The notes: generated by a model not told the origin, from the sequence alone. Numbered from the stretch's first letter, positions 1-14,449 are shown. The stretch is DNA of 64,000 bases from Phylloscopus collybita (GCA_027886175.1 JAJNNQ010000003.1:24531501-24595500); one strand, 5' to 3'. Made by a program: numbers and translations.

Positions 1-3000
1 TCTTCCACAGGAGAGCACAATGCCTTGTGTCTCAGCACAAACCTCAGCAAGCAGCAATGGTTTAAAACCCACTGCTGTTCCAGTAGCACCTGTGGGTGCC
101 AGGTGCCCAGCGTGGGAAGGAACCTGAAGAAAAGCACCTGAAAAATGCCAACACTGCATCTCTATTCAGCACCAATAATCCTTAACTCCTCCTTTCCCAG
201 CTTCCAGGCTCTTACACAGCCCCAGCACTGCACTGCCAACTGAGTGAGGAAAGTGGCCTTGCTCACCTGAGCCACACACACACTGCCCAGTCCTGCTCAC
301 AGCCAGAGGAACCCTGCAGCTGAAGATGGAAGCATTGGCTGCTCTTGAGCAAAGCACTCATTTCAAAGGCGTTGTAATTGAGCAAAGAACAGGAGAGGAG
401 ACAGAAAAACCTGATCTGGCATTTGTTACCCTGGGAGCAGAGCTAATGCTGTTCAAGAGTGTTTAAGGTTTTAGGTTCATTTATCATCCTGTGCTTGCAG
501 GGGGATCCTTCCCTTCGTGTTGCACTCCACACGAGCCAGGCAGAGCTCACTTCTGGGAGCTGCAGGAGAGTAGGAGAGCAACATCTGCTACCCAAAAAGG
601 AAGGGATTCCCCCACCTCCCAACCAAATTCAGGAAGTGGATGGATTCTGACACTGCCTTCAGCACTGAAGCTGCAATATGCTGTGTGGGCAGATCCCACT
701 TCAGCACCATTCATGGTAAGATCACACAGAAATAAAAGGAAGCCTGAATGAATGAAGGGAGACTCACATCTAGGCACGTAATCTGAAGTCCAACTCAATC
801 TCTCTACGGGCTTTTAAATGAAATGCTTGCTTACTTCATATGCCTTTTATTTAAGGCTGTGTCAGAAAGTTCTGAAAGATAGCTTTCATTAAATGTACTT
901 AGTTCCTGAATCCCTTTTTTCCCCAAAAACTTCTCTCTTCTACCATCCGTTATTCCCATCTAGTAGTCTCTCATTATTTGTTCCGCAGCGCACAATGCTG
1001 CTCCTTCTTTTCAAAATTATCCTCACTTGATTGCAGTGATCAAAACCAAAGAGATATAATGAGAATTTCTCTACTCAGTAAACAGAGACAATCAGCCAGA
1101 GATGCCATAGGGGAGTGTTTCTGCCAATTCTTCCAAACCACCTCCCTGAGAGGGCCAGGAGGCAAAAGGCACCTGAACCAAATCCTGAGCCCATCAGCTT
1201 GAAACTTTTGCTTTGCTCTGTGAATTCCTCAGCTGTTTTTCTCTAATGAGTCCAGTGGAGACCACCAAGAGGTGTCTTTACACAGTCAGGTATTTCAGAG
1301 AGTCTGATCCCCCAAAAAATCAACCCCAAACCTCAAAAAATCAAGTCACCCCTTCAAGACCCTTAAAACAACTAAAGCACTCAACCACAAGACTTAAAGA
1401 AATTACTGAAAAACAATCTGAACAACCCAAACATTGTGTGGTTTATACATACCTTTTGTATGTGCCTTCCAGAGTTTAATGCTCTGGGTTGTATCTTTTA
1501 TCTCTCCCTCTTTATCCTGAAGAGGTTTTGTTTTCTATTGTGTGAGGTTGTGTGTTTTTAATTGGAGTCAAACTTCTCACAAAGCCCCACTCTTGGCAGC
1601 CAAATGCTCACTTATCATCAGGCTTGTGATGAAACCTCATGACTTATCAGCACTGGGATCTGTCTACAGCAGCAGAGGGCAAGGTTTCCCCACCCAGAGC
1701 CCAGCCACAGCAGGGCTGTGACAAAGCCATCGCTCACACGTATAAATAAATCTGGACTGCTCTGTGTGCCAGCCTCCAGGCACGTGGATATTGCCACTTT
1801 GTGTAAAACCCAACAACTTTTTTCGTGGCTGCTCTTTACTCTGACAAGAAGGGCCTCCTTAACAAGGCACCTGCAACAGGAATTCTGCCTAATAAGAGTG
1901 TTGTCATATCAGGGAATGGCACTTAATGACCTCTCCAAAATAAAACATGTTCCAATTAAATACGAGGCAAGATATTTTTATATCACCTAAGCCAGAAATC
2001 CAAACCAAAAGGGAAGAGGAAAAAAAAATCAACTAGTTGAACTGCATGCTTTAGATCACATCCTTTGAAAAGATAAAGCATATCCATGGTTAACAATGCA
2101 GAACTGAACCAACTTCCAGCACACACAGAGAAAAGCCAAACACAACTCAGACAGGAGGTGTCTGAGTTTGAGCAGTTAAAGCCCACTAACTGAAAAGAGA
2201 GCAATCCAGGACACACTGAGTGAATGACTTGATGGGAAATGCACAGCTAACAGCACTGGTGGGAGCATGGGAAACTGGGACCAATAGCCCCTGAGGAGGA
2301 GCTGTGCGTTCCTCCCATGTCTGGGACAGTTTTATGCCAGTGCTGGTGTCCCAGGCACGCTGATGATTAATTAGTCACTCTCCTTCCCCTGCATTTCTAT
2401 TCTCATGGCACGTGTTTCTGAATGCATGTCTCAGTGGTGCAGAGAAGAACTTCTGCCTTAACCATGGAGCCACCACAGTGCCTACACAGCTGAGCTCTCC
2501 CAGACTCCTGGAGAGACCAAAAGGCAAAACTCCCTGTGGCTGGACATTCCCACAGGTAGTGTCTGTTCAGCTGATGTACTGATGCATTTAAGTAGACGCC
2601 TCAGGACAGACACAGAGAAGGTGCAAGTCAGAGCTCCAGGGAAGGGATTTCTACCTAATAGCTGCAAATCATTTGAGATTTTCAAAACATAAATTAATCT
2701 GTGTAAAGACAGCAGGGGCTAAGTCTTAGCTATTTAATTATAAAACCTCCCCCTGCAGAGTTTTTTCTGTGCTTCATTTCTGTAAGGAGAGCGAAGGCAT
2801 TTCTCCACCCCACAGCTCATTTTCAGTTGAATTCCAATGTCAGTACGTGATGGGCTCAGAGCAGCACTCCAGCAGGTACAGATGTTGTGGCCATCCAGAC
2901 CCATCCACATGATTAAGCATCAGCTGTCATCTTCAGGGCCTTTGCATGATGATGAGCCCAGTCGAGTTCACAAACCAGGAGGAAAATCACTGACTGAAAA

Positions 3001-6000
3001 TCAGCATCTTCCTGGAGCACTCCGTGAGTAAGCACCAACCACAGACTGGGACTAAGCTGCCTCTAGAGAAACCTCAGTCTGTTTACACAGCTACAGAGCT
3101 GAGAGAGCACACTCATGGCTTTGGATGTAACCAAGACATCAACAGGCTGCCTGTCCCTGCCTCTGCCCCTCACTGTTAGTGTTGTACACACCAGCTTCCC
3201 ATCAAATCCCCTTCTTCCTTCAGTGACTCCAAGCAAATCCTTGAGGAAGAACCTTGCCTGAGGACCCCCCTGCTTTCATCCCAGCACCCTGCATGCCTGT
3301 GCTGTTCCCCTGAGCATGTCTCCATCCCCCAGGCCTCCTCCCTGCTGCTGCCAGGGACCAGCCCAGTCTCAGGGGCCGACTGGGGCCAAGCACCAGCTAT
3401 TTCCTCAGTAAGTAACAGCTGCAAGAATGACTGCAGGGAGCTTTGAGAGGAGACATGGCAGTGATGCTGACTCTGTGACAAGGATCAGACTCAGGTGGTG
3501 CAAGAACAACCCCAGAGAGCCAACAACCCAGTGATCTTCCCTAAATTAACAAAGGTGCAACCTCCCTATGGCAACAGCCAGCAAGAGGTGGAGCGACCTA
3601 TACCCACTCGAGGTCTCTCCCTCAACACAGACATCTGATTACAAGCGTGTTCAAACACAGAGTCCAGACCTGCACGGTTCCCTGTAATCTTCTATTTCAA
3701 GCTGAGTATCAGTGAGGCAGCAAATTTTATCAGGAAGAGATTATTTTCCTCTGATATCATCTATTCTGACACCGTAGCACAAGCAGTTGAAACACAACTT
3801 CAAACTCTGCAATCTCTAATACAGGAGACTGAGGAAAACATCACTCACTGGGCTGGGCAGAGTTCTGCCTGTTTCTGTTTGCAGAAGCTCCATCAGCTGA
3901 ACTTTGAAAGCTGTTATGAAGAAAACAACATAAGCATACAGCTGAACTGAGACACAGACAGGACCACAACACAGCTCCTCGTGCCCAGCATTTTCAAGCT
4001 GCATTCCATGTTACAGCACCATTTACAAAATGAGAGAAGTACAACACTACTGCATTTGGTGAATGGAACAGGCATCCCAGGAGTTCTTCAAAGGAAAAAC
4101 TCACAGCTGGTTCCATCCCAACAAACTGTAAGGAGCCCCCAGAACAACATGAGTTTTACATATCATGAATGTTGCATAATGAAAGCACCTCAGCAAATTG
4201 GCTGCGGGGTGGTGTAAAGTTTGGGAACTGAATTTCAAGTTAAGCACCCACTGTTTGTTTTTGAAGTTAAGGAGCTGTGGACATTCTGCATCCCTTGGGA
4301 CTGACTGTTAGGAACAGGGATTCTCCAAATGCACAGCAAAGACTGACATTGTTAAGGCACCTGTCAAATTTAGCTGGCTTAAATGGACACATCTGTAGCT
4401 CATTAAAAAGGAGAAATTAAAAAAAAAGCTTAACCAGCAGAACATATCAGAACCAGTATCATCCTGAAGGATCAGAGAAGACATTAAATGAGACATATGC
4501 TAAGTCATATTGCTTAACACGTGGTTGGAAGGTACTCAGAAACCACAGTGACAGCAATATCCAAACCTGAGCAGATCAAAAGACAGCTGAAATCTCCAAG
4601 GAGCACTACAGCCTGTGCCCAACATCAAAATAAATAAATAACATCTCAACGTGACTGCACGTATCAGAAATGGAAGAGAAGATCAATTCTGCTTTCAAAC
4701 AACAAAACTAGAAAATCCCTTAATTCTGCACCCCATGCCTTAGGTAGTGACTTATTTACATGAAACACTGATTTTCTCACACTCTTTTCCCTCATAAATG
4801 CCCAGGTTTGACCTCTTGATCCCTTGTGCTACCTCAGGATTTCTGAAAGCCACAACCAATGGTTACAGTCAGGGCAGTTGCTGTCACAGGGGATCTCAGC
4901 TCCAGTGTCAGCTCCCAGGGTTCCACTCTGTCCATTTTCTATCCTCAGAAAACAGGAGTTACACTGGCAGCTCCTGTTCCAGCCCCTCCAGGCAGCAGCA
5001 AGAAGCCCAGAAGCAGCTGGGTGCGAGTGAGTCAGTCCAAGAGCAGTGGCTGCTCCGGTTCCATGGCCTGAGACTCCTGATTCAATCTGCAGAAGAAAAC
5101 CAACCGGACTTGCCAAATTGACTTTATGTGAGCCCTGAATCAAAGCTCCCTCCCTGAGACCTCGCTTGCTGGGACTTGCAGCTCTTTGATGTGCACAAAG
5201 ACACGAGATGGAAGGTAACGACTGCTCTGCGATGAAATCTTCCCGAGGTGTGACGTCAGCCCGTTCCTGACTACACAGGTGCAAGAGGAGGAACCTCAGA
5301 GGCAGGGAGATGGAGGGATGACAGCACTGGGCTGCAAAAAAACCCCTAAAATACTTCAGCAAACGCATCACAGAAGCTTGTACAGAAGCCAAGGAGAAGT
5401 GCATAAATAAACCCATTGCGCTGGTTACAAGGGTTTAATCACTTTATGACTGATTAGATAGCCATGCAAAACAACACAAAAGGCCATCATTTGTAAGGCA
5501 TCTCAGGCCACATCACTGTGCAGAAAGCACAGTCAAATGTGGCAGCCAGATGGCAAATCAAAGCCTCAGCCTGATGAACAGCCCTGAGGTTAAACAGTGC
5601 CCAACAGAACCGACGTCCAACAGGGACAGACGGAGAAAAGAGCGAACAAAATCATCAGGACGTACCAATCATCTGCTTTGCTAAAGAAGACTTGAAAAAC
5701 ACTTTAAAGAATTCTGATTGCTCTAAGAGGGAAAAAAAACATTATCATGCAAAAATCATAACACTGGCCTTAAGTGAAATGTAACTAAATGGAGGAATAC
5801 ACTGTAGGGAGAGGTATCATTATCAGACTGATGGAAAATGACAAACTCCACGGCCACAAGTCTTCCTTACAGTCTAAAACTGAAGCCATAAATTAAGCCA
5901 AGCACAAATTAAGAATGCTACTTACTGTGATCTAGTTTAAGAGAAAAGTGCTTTTGGAACAGGAGAAGGAGGAGGGAGACCTACAGTTAGTGCCTGTGTC

Positions 6001-9000
6001 TCTGGGACCAAGGAGGGAACTGGGGAGTGTAAGGGGAAAAATCCAGTTGTGACATAAACCCCATCATCTTTACAGCAGTTAAAAATCAGAGACTTCGTGG
6101 AGTTATAAATTTTCATTTACAGATTTGTTTGATTGCTCTCCCATGAGGTTTATTACTGAAAGGAGTAAGATGATGTGGATGTTTGGTGATAAATGTTCTC
6201 CCATTAGTAAATGGGTATTTCCACGCTCTGCAATGACTTCGGAGCTCTTCAGTCGTTTGCTCAAATCCACATCAATGTCTCAAAAGCATCTTGGGCAAAA
6301 TCAAAAATACACTGCAGTACAGGACCTATATGAATTCAGTGACTTTGGTGGCTCTTCTGAACACAGGAAGTTTTGCGAACCATTTGCCAACTACTTCAAA
6401 AATTTTAAATTTGCTATGATCTGCTCATACTCAATCCTTTATTGGTCTGCAGAAAAATTGCTTAATGTCATAACACTGGGGGTGAGGAACGGGTGAGGAG
6501 CTTCTGCTTTCTATCCAAGGAAGGGGCTAGGACCCAGCTTGTCTCACTTTACCAGCTGGTTTTAACAGGAGTTATTACCTCCCCAGCCAACCTAGCCCTC
6601 CTTAAGGCCTTTGGCTGGCACACTCAGAAAGAGCACAAAGGCTGCAAAGACCATAAAGCTGGGAGAAGAGATACCATAAAACTCTTAAGTCCAAAATAGG
6701 TGTGTCTGTATCGTGACAGAACAATGCAAACAGAAGCACTGCTCCAGACAAGTGAGACAGGGAGAGTCTGTCCCCACGGGTGAGGGCCAGACTGAGAGGC
6801 TGCTGCTTCCACAGGGCCATTCCCTGCCTTCTGGAGGCACTGATGTAGATCCTAAAGGTCATTTGCAGAGGACACACAGATTTGTCTTCCAGAGGGAGTA
6901 AATGAGAATAGCAGGCAGAGGTTAAAGAAAGTGTTTGTTAACAGCACTCCTTACAAATGGGAATTCTGCCTGTCCTGACACGCTGCATGTGAGCTGGAAT
7001 ACAGCTCACTGGCTGGGTGGGAGCTGCCAGGGCACTGGGAGCTTGTTCATCAGGCTCCTTGGGAAGCATCCTGAGCCCCATGGAGATGGATCCAAGGCCA
7101 GGGCAGGTGCCTGAAGGGCCCTCTGCAGCACATCCTGGCCCAGCTGCCCTGGGCATCAGCAGAGACAGCCCTTAGCAGGGGAAAGAGCAAGGCAGCAGCT
7201 GCTGCTCTTTGAGATGAAAACACCTACCAGCACTTCCCACACCACTCCTGAAAACACTGGGCTACTTCTGCTTCACAACAGTGACTGACTGCAGGTTAGC
7301 TCCTACACATTATACACTGGGAAAGGTTGTTCCCCTCTCCAGTATCAGATTTGTGTTAATTTGTGCTACAGAAATGGACAGAAATGCTTTGCTGTACCAG
7401 GCACTTTACACCACAAGAGTCAATTTTTGAAGGCAGAAGCTGTTTTCAGGGCATTCCCCAAGAATGGGGAGACAAAAGGAGCAACCCCCATGTCTGCTGT
7501 GCAGTTGGAGGCACAGGCACTCCCCTGGCAGCTCCTGAACAAGCAGCTGTTTTGTCCCAGCACTGTGACAAGGCCATGCAGTCCCTTAGGGCAGGGTGCT
7601 GGTGTGGCTACAGAGCTACCAGCACCCAAACCAGCACCTCCACACAGCTCCAGGCAGGGACAGCAACAAATGCCACAAATGAACAAATGTTCCTGGGTGC
7701 TGCCTACACAACCAGGAGCTCGGCACTGCACGGAACAGCAGCTGTGAGGCTCAGAAGATGTGTTCAAGGTCACAAAAATTCGCCAAGTTTCAAAATCCCA
7801 CCTCTGGAAGTGTTAGATGGGCAAAGAGTATCAGGAGGGGGTGTGGAAAAAGGCAGGACTGTTCCTTGCAGCACCTTCCTGCAGCTAAATTAGGCTGAGC
7901 AGAAGGTGGGACTGCACTGCCAAGCACCCTGAGGAGTCCTGTGGCTGCAGGAAGCACACATTGTCAAGGAAAGGACAGCAGGAGCAACAGCTAGAAAGAA
8001 AAATGGAGAGTGATAAGAGAAGCTAACAGCAGCTCCAGCAACTGCCTGAGGACACACTGGGAAATTTAATGTATTAAAATAACACTGTTAAATAATGGTC
8101 TATTTAATTGATGCTAAATTACAGCTGAATGCCTGTAGAAGTGCTTATGACATCTGCTCTAATACCAATTCAGTTCATCAGGATTAATATTATTCTAATA
8201 CATGCCATAGGAATTAATAAGCATTGGTACTTTAAAGATTTTAAAGTCATGTTTTGAGATTGTTTAGCTTTCTTGTGCCCCTTCTCCTTCCTCTCAGACC
8301 TCATGAAAGCTTGCTTGCAAAACTTATTAAAAATAGAGGTGTTTTCACAAATCTCATCCACTTGAATGATGTTGTTCTTATGCTACTTGTTATACCTGAA
8401 GAATGAAGGAACACTTCACTTCCTGCAACCACCAGAAAAAGGGATGGGCCTGGTACAAAACTAGCATCCCCTTAAGAGAACATGGCCAAAAAGGAAAAGG
8501 AGGCATGCACAATCACACCTCTCCACTGCCCGTAAACAAGAACAAAACCTGAAGTATCACCTGTTGGCCAAGCTATGATTACAGCAGCAAAACAAACCCC
8601 AAAGTTTCACTCTTCTGTTCATGTACTATTGGGGTTCCACACCTCCTGCCCACTGTGCTGGGGAGCAGGGGGCTGGCAGACAGCGGTGGCTGGGGAAGGA
8701 CAGCAGCTCTGCCACTCCTCCCCTTCCCGTGGTGAAGGCTCCACGTGCCCTCCCAAAGCTCAGAGGCAGCAAAAGCAACTGCAGAGCAGCTTTGATGGCC
8801 CAGCCACAGGAACTGCTTCCCAGCACTCCCGACCTTCCAGAGCAGCCAATATCCAGCCCTGCTGGCCACATGCTGGCTTGCAGGTGTCAGCTCACAGGCC
8901 TGGTGCTGTTGTCAGCCTCAAGTGCAGCTTCTCAAGCAGTGACACACGAGGAGTTGTATCTAAAATCTCATTAAAATTTAACAGGATTTGGCGCCCTTAG

Positions 9001-11211
9001 CTTTCTGCTTCACAAGTGAAGTCTCCAGCTCAGCTAGTCAATGTTTTTATTTTCATATATCACATTGCATCTCTCACGGTGCCACATGCTAGTAGAGTAA
9101 TCCAGCAGCTGAAAACCAGCCTTTCATACCTTCCAGCATTCATTACCCTTCACATTCCTTCCTTGGTTAATTGCTAAAGATGGTTTCTTTTTTCCATCTT
9201 GTGTGTTTAGCTTTACTTTTTCCATCTTGTGTCAGGAATAGCCTATCCTCAGAGCCCACTTTCTCCTCCAGCAACCTGTCCAATATCAAAACAATACTGG
9301 AGGGAGCTCAGGAGGAAAATAACAAACCATTATTGGATGTAAAGCCCTGACCTACATGAGAATATTTAGGGTCAATTTGGTATTTCTTAAAATTGTCCTG
9401 GTGAGGTGACTGTGCTGGCAGGAACATTTGGGATTAAACAGTATCAAACTCACTACAGCCTGACCAAATCCTGTTGATCCTGACTCAGGGTTAGGTACTG
9501 AAAAAATCCCCTTCTCAGGGGTTCAGGGTTTGAGTCAGCAACACCTAATGGGAACATAAGTACGTAAAATAAAAAAGATCTGCTGGATATAAAAACCCAA
9601 ACGAAACGAAGTCCCATACCAAGTAAAAAAAACCAAAAACCTGCCCATGTCCAAAAACATTCATTCCCAACTTGGATGTACTATAGTGAGGTGTCCCCTG
9701 TGCCAGCCACCGGGACATGGCAAGTACAGACACAATTGTCAGAAAAGTGGAAAATGAGAAAATGCTGGGACATGTTCAGTGATGCCAAGACTGATGTTTA
9801 AAAGGTATTCCATAGCCTGACGCAAGACAGAGATTATGATCTTCTTTAAAACTAAACCAGAAAAGAAGTAAATCAAAAGTAACACTGCAGTCCCCACGAG
9901 GCCTTTGATTCTCAGGGAACGTGGACCATCAGCTAAGATCTTGCTTTGTACCTGAGGGACAGCAGTCCGAATTCCAGCTGTCCCACCAGCTAAAAAGAAC
10001 ACCTGGAAAAGTCCCCCAAACCCATCTGTAATTCTCCTTCCACTGAGGGGTTGTCTCCAATATCATTTCACCAGGAATGCTCCTGCTTGCCCAATGAACA
10101 GCATGCCTGCTTCTGCAGGGACAGAGACTGGAGGGAGATTTTAAAAGCAGCTGATAAATTATTCACCAAATAGATGTGGCATAGCCATGAACACAATGGC
10201 ATGAAGCAGTGTGAAATTTTTGGAGTTTTATTACAATGGGGCAACTCTACGTCAGCAGTGGCCATCCTGCTTGTGAGGAATGTGCTATTGTCAGTCATGG
10301 CAATAAAAGCCAAAAAACAGCACTTCTTAACACCCACAGTCATCACACTCCCTTCCTCCCGTGCCTCTTCCTGCAGGTAGGCTGATACATGTCACCACCG
10401 CAGAAAAGAGTGATTAAAAACTCCTCAGCAGAAGCTAATAAATGGAAGTGGGCCTGAAGGGGCCTCAAATGAGACTGGCAGTACAATGATCACACAAAGC
10501 ATTAGTGATGGAAGGCAGGGACACTCCCAAGAGTTGTCTTAACATTTAAGGCACTGCTGTAGACCTGGGACTTTGGCCACCAATCCTGCTGTCCCACTGA
10601 GCAACTCCAACAGTTCAAGAGAAAAATTTAGCTGTAATTGAAAAAATAGTTTAAAAAAAAAAGGTCATTCAATTCAGAAGCCTTGAGCTTCAGTTCTTTC
10701 CTTGCATAATGCTCTTCCACTTAAATTTATACCCTAAACCATTATGACAAAACACATTTCATTAAGAACAAGGAGCACCAAAGCTTTCAAATTCTTTCCT
10801 CTCTCAGACCCTTTTGCTATCTCTTTTGTGTGGAGATCTTTATTTAGCTGCTAAAAAGCACTTCTGTGGCATATATGCACAACCAAGTCCCTTCCATTCC
10901 AGCTGGTGTGAGCAATGACTGCTAGCTAAGTGACCCACTGAAGTAGGATCCTAAAAGCCAGCTATCAGCAGGCTGAGAGACACTGCACCCTAAACACCTG
11001 AGGGTGTTGTGCTGGTGGCAGGATGCACACAGGGGACCTGGGCTCAGCCACAGCTGTAAATGACAATGGATGTGTCTTAATGCCAGGCAGCATCAAACAG
11101 GGGGCAGATGAAATCACAGTGGTATGCCACGTTCATTCACACATATCCATGATACTTTCCAGTCCTTTTGTTTCTCAGCAGGCCCAAAAGTTTTGGGGCT
11201 AAATGCAAGGG
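1..11211. other. Unique intronic sequence, no gene seen
   Basis: I see no exon, RNA gene or recognisable transposon here. Notable only are an A/C-rich low-complexity patch at about 1310-1435, in which CAAAAAATCAA recurs, and a short duplication at 9187-9232. The longest frames (4829-5416 minus, 195 codons; 7363-7893 plus, 176 codons) overlap frames on the other strand or in other phases and show no known domain. Confidence 0.6.
9187..9232. repeat. Two-copy tandem duplication, period 28 bp
   Basis: TTTTTCCATCTTGTGT occurs twice, with the second copy 28 bases after the first. It looks like a small local duplication in a T-rich context. Confidence 0.7.
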
Positions 11212-11316
11212 ATGTGCTGCTTAGGGACAGGTTTTAGTGGGAGGCTTGGCAGTGCTGGGTTGGACTCGATGATTTTAGAGGTCTTTTTTCCAACCTAAAT
11301 GAGTCCATGATTCCAA
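11212..11316 (+). mobile_element. CR1 LINE 3' end fragment
   Basis: This stretch contains the CR1 tail phrases GTGCTGCTTAGGGACA, GGGTTGGACTCGATGAT, TTAGAGGTC and CCAACCTAAATGA, followed by a degraded ATGATTCC terminus. It matches the end of avian CR1 retrotransposons in the forward orientation. Only about 100 bases remain, the usual 5' truncation, and none of the reverse transcriptase is present. It lies antisense to GPC1. Confidence 0.85.
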
Positions 11317-13396
11317 TACAGAAAACTGAGTGTTAGGCAGACAGGAGTGTAACCCTTGTCAGATGATTCTGTGAGCTGCACACAGATCAAAGGGAGGAAA
11401 AACAAACTCTTCCTAGCAAAATTCCAAGTTGATTAGGGACTTTAGGAGACAAAGTATTAGTAAGGCCTCCCTTCCAAGATAAAGATACAAACATAGCAAG
11501 GCCTGAGAGATTCACTTGTCCCCCTCTTTTCTGGTTGCCCCAAAGGGGCAGCAATGTCAGGGTGTTGTGGGCTGTGGGACCCCAAAGCCCTGCACAGGAT
11601 ACACTGCTCTTCTGAAGTCTGAAGCATTTGGATGAAAAGTTTAAAAACCTCAAAGACACAGTTGAATTGATTTGTGATTAAAGGAAGGATTAAATGCTGA
11701 ATCTAGGGCAATCAATAGCCCTGCTAATGCCTAGTGCAAGATTTCCTGCTCCAGTCAAACCCCCTTTTCTTTGCTTTGAGACCATTGTCCTTATCAGCGG
11801 AAAGATGATCCTTTGAAGACAATGCCTGTCTTTGCCCACACACCCCATTCCTCAGCACTGCTGCACCACAGCAGTGCCTGGGATGCCACTGCCAGACAAA
11901 CCCTGCAGGATCCTCAATTCCCATCGCCATTCCTGTGCTCATCACTCAACACCCCTTCCCCCAAAAACCAAACCTGCCCCCTCCCCACATGTGAGCCTCC
12001 GAGCATCTCAAGACATCAATCTATCCAGTCTCACACACCCAGCCCCAAAATGCCACCTCCAAAATCCCCACACATCCTTAAAAGCACCAAAGGCATAAAT
12101 TTACTCTTAGAAATGGGAAGGGCTCCACTGGCTTGGGCTCAGCTTTTTTCTACCTCCCAGGACTGGGCCCAATCTCTCCAGCATGTTTACAGACAGTGAT
12201 GTGGGATGTGGCTACCCCAACTATTAATTTTAACTTATCAAAATCCATAATAACAGCAATTAGTCCCCATTAAGCAAAGGATCTACACGCTTACACTTCA
12301 CAGCCACAGATTTTATTTCTTCTCTTGTAATTAGGTATTTTTATTAGCCAGATGGATCATGAAATTATTAGAAGAACTGGGATGTAAACTCTCTAAAAGC
12401 ACCTTAAGTAATTAATACCGATTTATAAACATTCAGGATTAGAGAACAAATACTTAATTCTCCCCTAATCCCTCAGCCAGCACTTCTTTGTGTTCAACAC
12501 ACAGGAATATAGATTAACCAGCCTGAAGTTAACAGCATTTGAAGGACAGAGCTGATCAGTCATGCATGGCACCACGATTGGCAATATGCTTCCACCACTG
12601 ATTTACTGTAACCTGTGGGATTAGGACAAATTCAAGTGACTGTCACTTTCCTGTTCCATTTCCAGCTTTCCCCATACACTCCCAGACACTGAGATTAAAG
12701 ATATTGAACCTCTAAAGAGGATCAAACTGATTGGTCACCTTATAAACCTATAAACCAGTGCACTGCACTGGGATTAAGGGACAAAACAGCTATCACCTAC
12801 CTACTGTTTCTATCGAGTTTCATGAGAATCAGTTTCTTCTCCCAGTCTTGCTGAGGACTTGGGGCAAGTCACATCTTGAGATTTCTGTCCCTTGTCATCC
12901 TCACCCCCCTCCTCTGCTCAGCAGGTGAGGTCCCAGGTGCCTCCTTTGCCGTGGCACAGCCTCACACAGCACCACCCACTCTGAACCAGGCCACCAAGTG
13001 CTGCTGTCACACAAACAATTAATAATAACACACACCAGCATCTGGTACTGCTCACCTCCAGTCCAAGCTGTGTGTCAGCACAAAGCGCACCGCTTTGGGT
13101 GCTAGAAGGAAATAAATGCAATTGCTGAAAAGCTCCTAGCTGCAACTCATTGAGCCAAAAAATGTTTATCTTCTCCTCTCCTAGTGCCATTCTGTTCCTG
13201 CCACTTAGACAAAAACCTTAAAACCAAAGCGTTGCTTTGGTAGATTCTGTTTCCCATCCCGTTCTTGGCGGGAAAGAGAACTTAAGCTTTAAATATTCAA
13301 AAGAGCCTCATAAACTATATTAAACTCCTATTGCAATCCTGCTGCTGCATGTCCCTGAGAGCAACCTGTGCCTTTGGGGCTGAGCACTCTGCTAAT
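11317..13396. other. Intronic sequence, AT-rich in part, no gene seen
   Basis: There is no recognisable exon. The part at about 12215-12480 is AT-rich with several TAAT-type and GATA-like words, such as ATTAATTTTAACTTATC. This could reflect a regulatory element but is equally compatible with plain intron. An isolated E2F-like TTGGCGGGAAA lies at 13265-13275. Confidence 0.5.
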
Positions 13397-13806
13397 AAGG
13401 GGCTGATGATAAAGGGGAGGAGGCAGGGTCCCCTTTGGGAATCCAGGGCTGTTTATTGTCTGCACCATGGGTACAGCCTCCAACATGGACCAGGGAGGAA
13501 AGCCCAAATAGGGCCAAGGATCCAGGGGTATATACCAGATAAAGGGGTGGTCTTGAGGTCAGGGTCCAATAGGGATGGGGGAAAGAGGTGCAGAGGGGTG
13601 GCCAGGAACCAGGAGGACTAATAGGATCACAGGGGTGTGGTACTGAGGCAAAAATAACCCAGTGGGGTCCAAGGGAAGGAAGAACATTCTGGCAGGTGTG
13701 CATATGTGGTAACAGGGTGACATAAACTTAACAAACCAATAGAACAACAAAACCAAAGAAATATTCACGTGTCTGCAAAGGCTCATGGGAGGAAGTTTTT
13801 CTCACC
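13397..13806 (-). mobile_element. Probable solo LTR of an endogenous retrovirus
   Basis: Read on the minus strand, this roughly 400-bp block has the order of a retroviral LTR. A U3-like part holds several ATTGG or near-ATTGG words (inverted CCAAT boxes). A TATA-like GTATATAC follows at 13528-13535, and an AATAAA polyadenylation signal at 13452-13457, about 75 bases downstream. Its C/T-rich strand (G/A-rich on plus) contrasts with the flanks. CTAAT occurs on both sides (13392-13396 and 13807-13811) and may be a 5-bp target-site duplication, but the implied ends are not the usual TG...CA. No gag, pol or env remains nearby, so a solo LTR is the best reading. It points the same way as GPC1. The family is not identified. 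Confidence 0.5.
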
Positions 13807-14449
13807 CTAATCCAAACGGGTATCTCCCATACCAAAGTATTTTCAATTTAAAAAAAAAATCAGTGCTGAAGTGAATAAAATGGTTTAATTGAGGAGAAGA
13901 AGAGTCTTTAAAGCCTGATTTCAGGCAAACACAAAAACTGCCACCCTACTGCATTATCACACAGGCAAAACCACAGCTAAAGCCAGCCTGGCAAACCCAG
14001 CAGAACACAGGGTGCTCCAATCTGCTAAGGCAGGATTTCACTCACGTGTCACACCTAGGTTCAAACAACCAGAAAGGGAGAAGAGGAAGAGATACACAAA
14101 AATAATAAACTCGTTGCACATTAACCTATGGGTCACCCCATTTCATCTGGGCCCTGGATGGAGCAGAGAGTTTCAGGAGGGGAAAAGACTAAATGAAGTA
14201 CTGTTGTTCTGCAGGGAGTGAGCTTGTTTTCCAGGAGCAGCTGTGCACCTGCAGCAGCCAAGAGTTAGCACTTCATTTAGCACAATCATCAGCTCAGGCT
14301 CTCAGGTGTTTTACAGCAGGACCTCTGCCCACAGCACCAACACCAAGGTCTCCTGCACAGACTCTTTTCCCTTAAGAAGTCCACTTTGCCCTCAGGTGAG
14401 CTAATGTACACCAGGATCACTTGCCACAGCATCTTTCCCCAAATAATCA

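Noticed and set aside
4829..5416. 195-codon minus-strand frame
   Set aside because: It overlaps plus-strand frames, has no recognisable domain or splice sites, and sits in plain intron.
6125..6496. 123-codon plus-strand frame in AT-rich sequence
   Set aside because: Long for AT-rich DNA, but no family similarity and no clear splice boundaries. Chance is the simplest reading.
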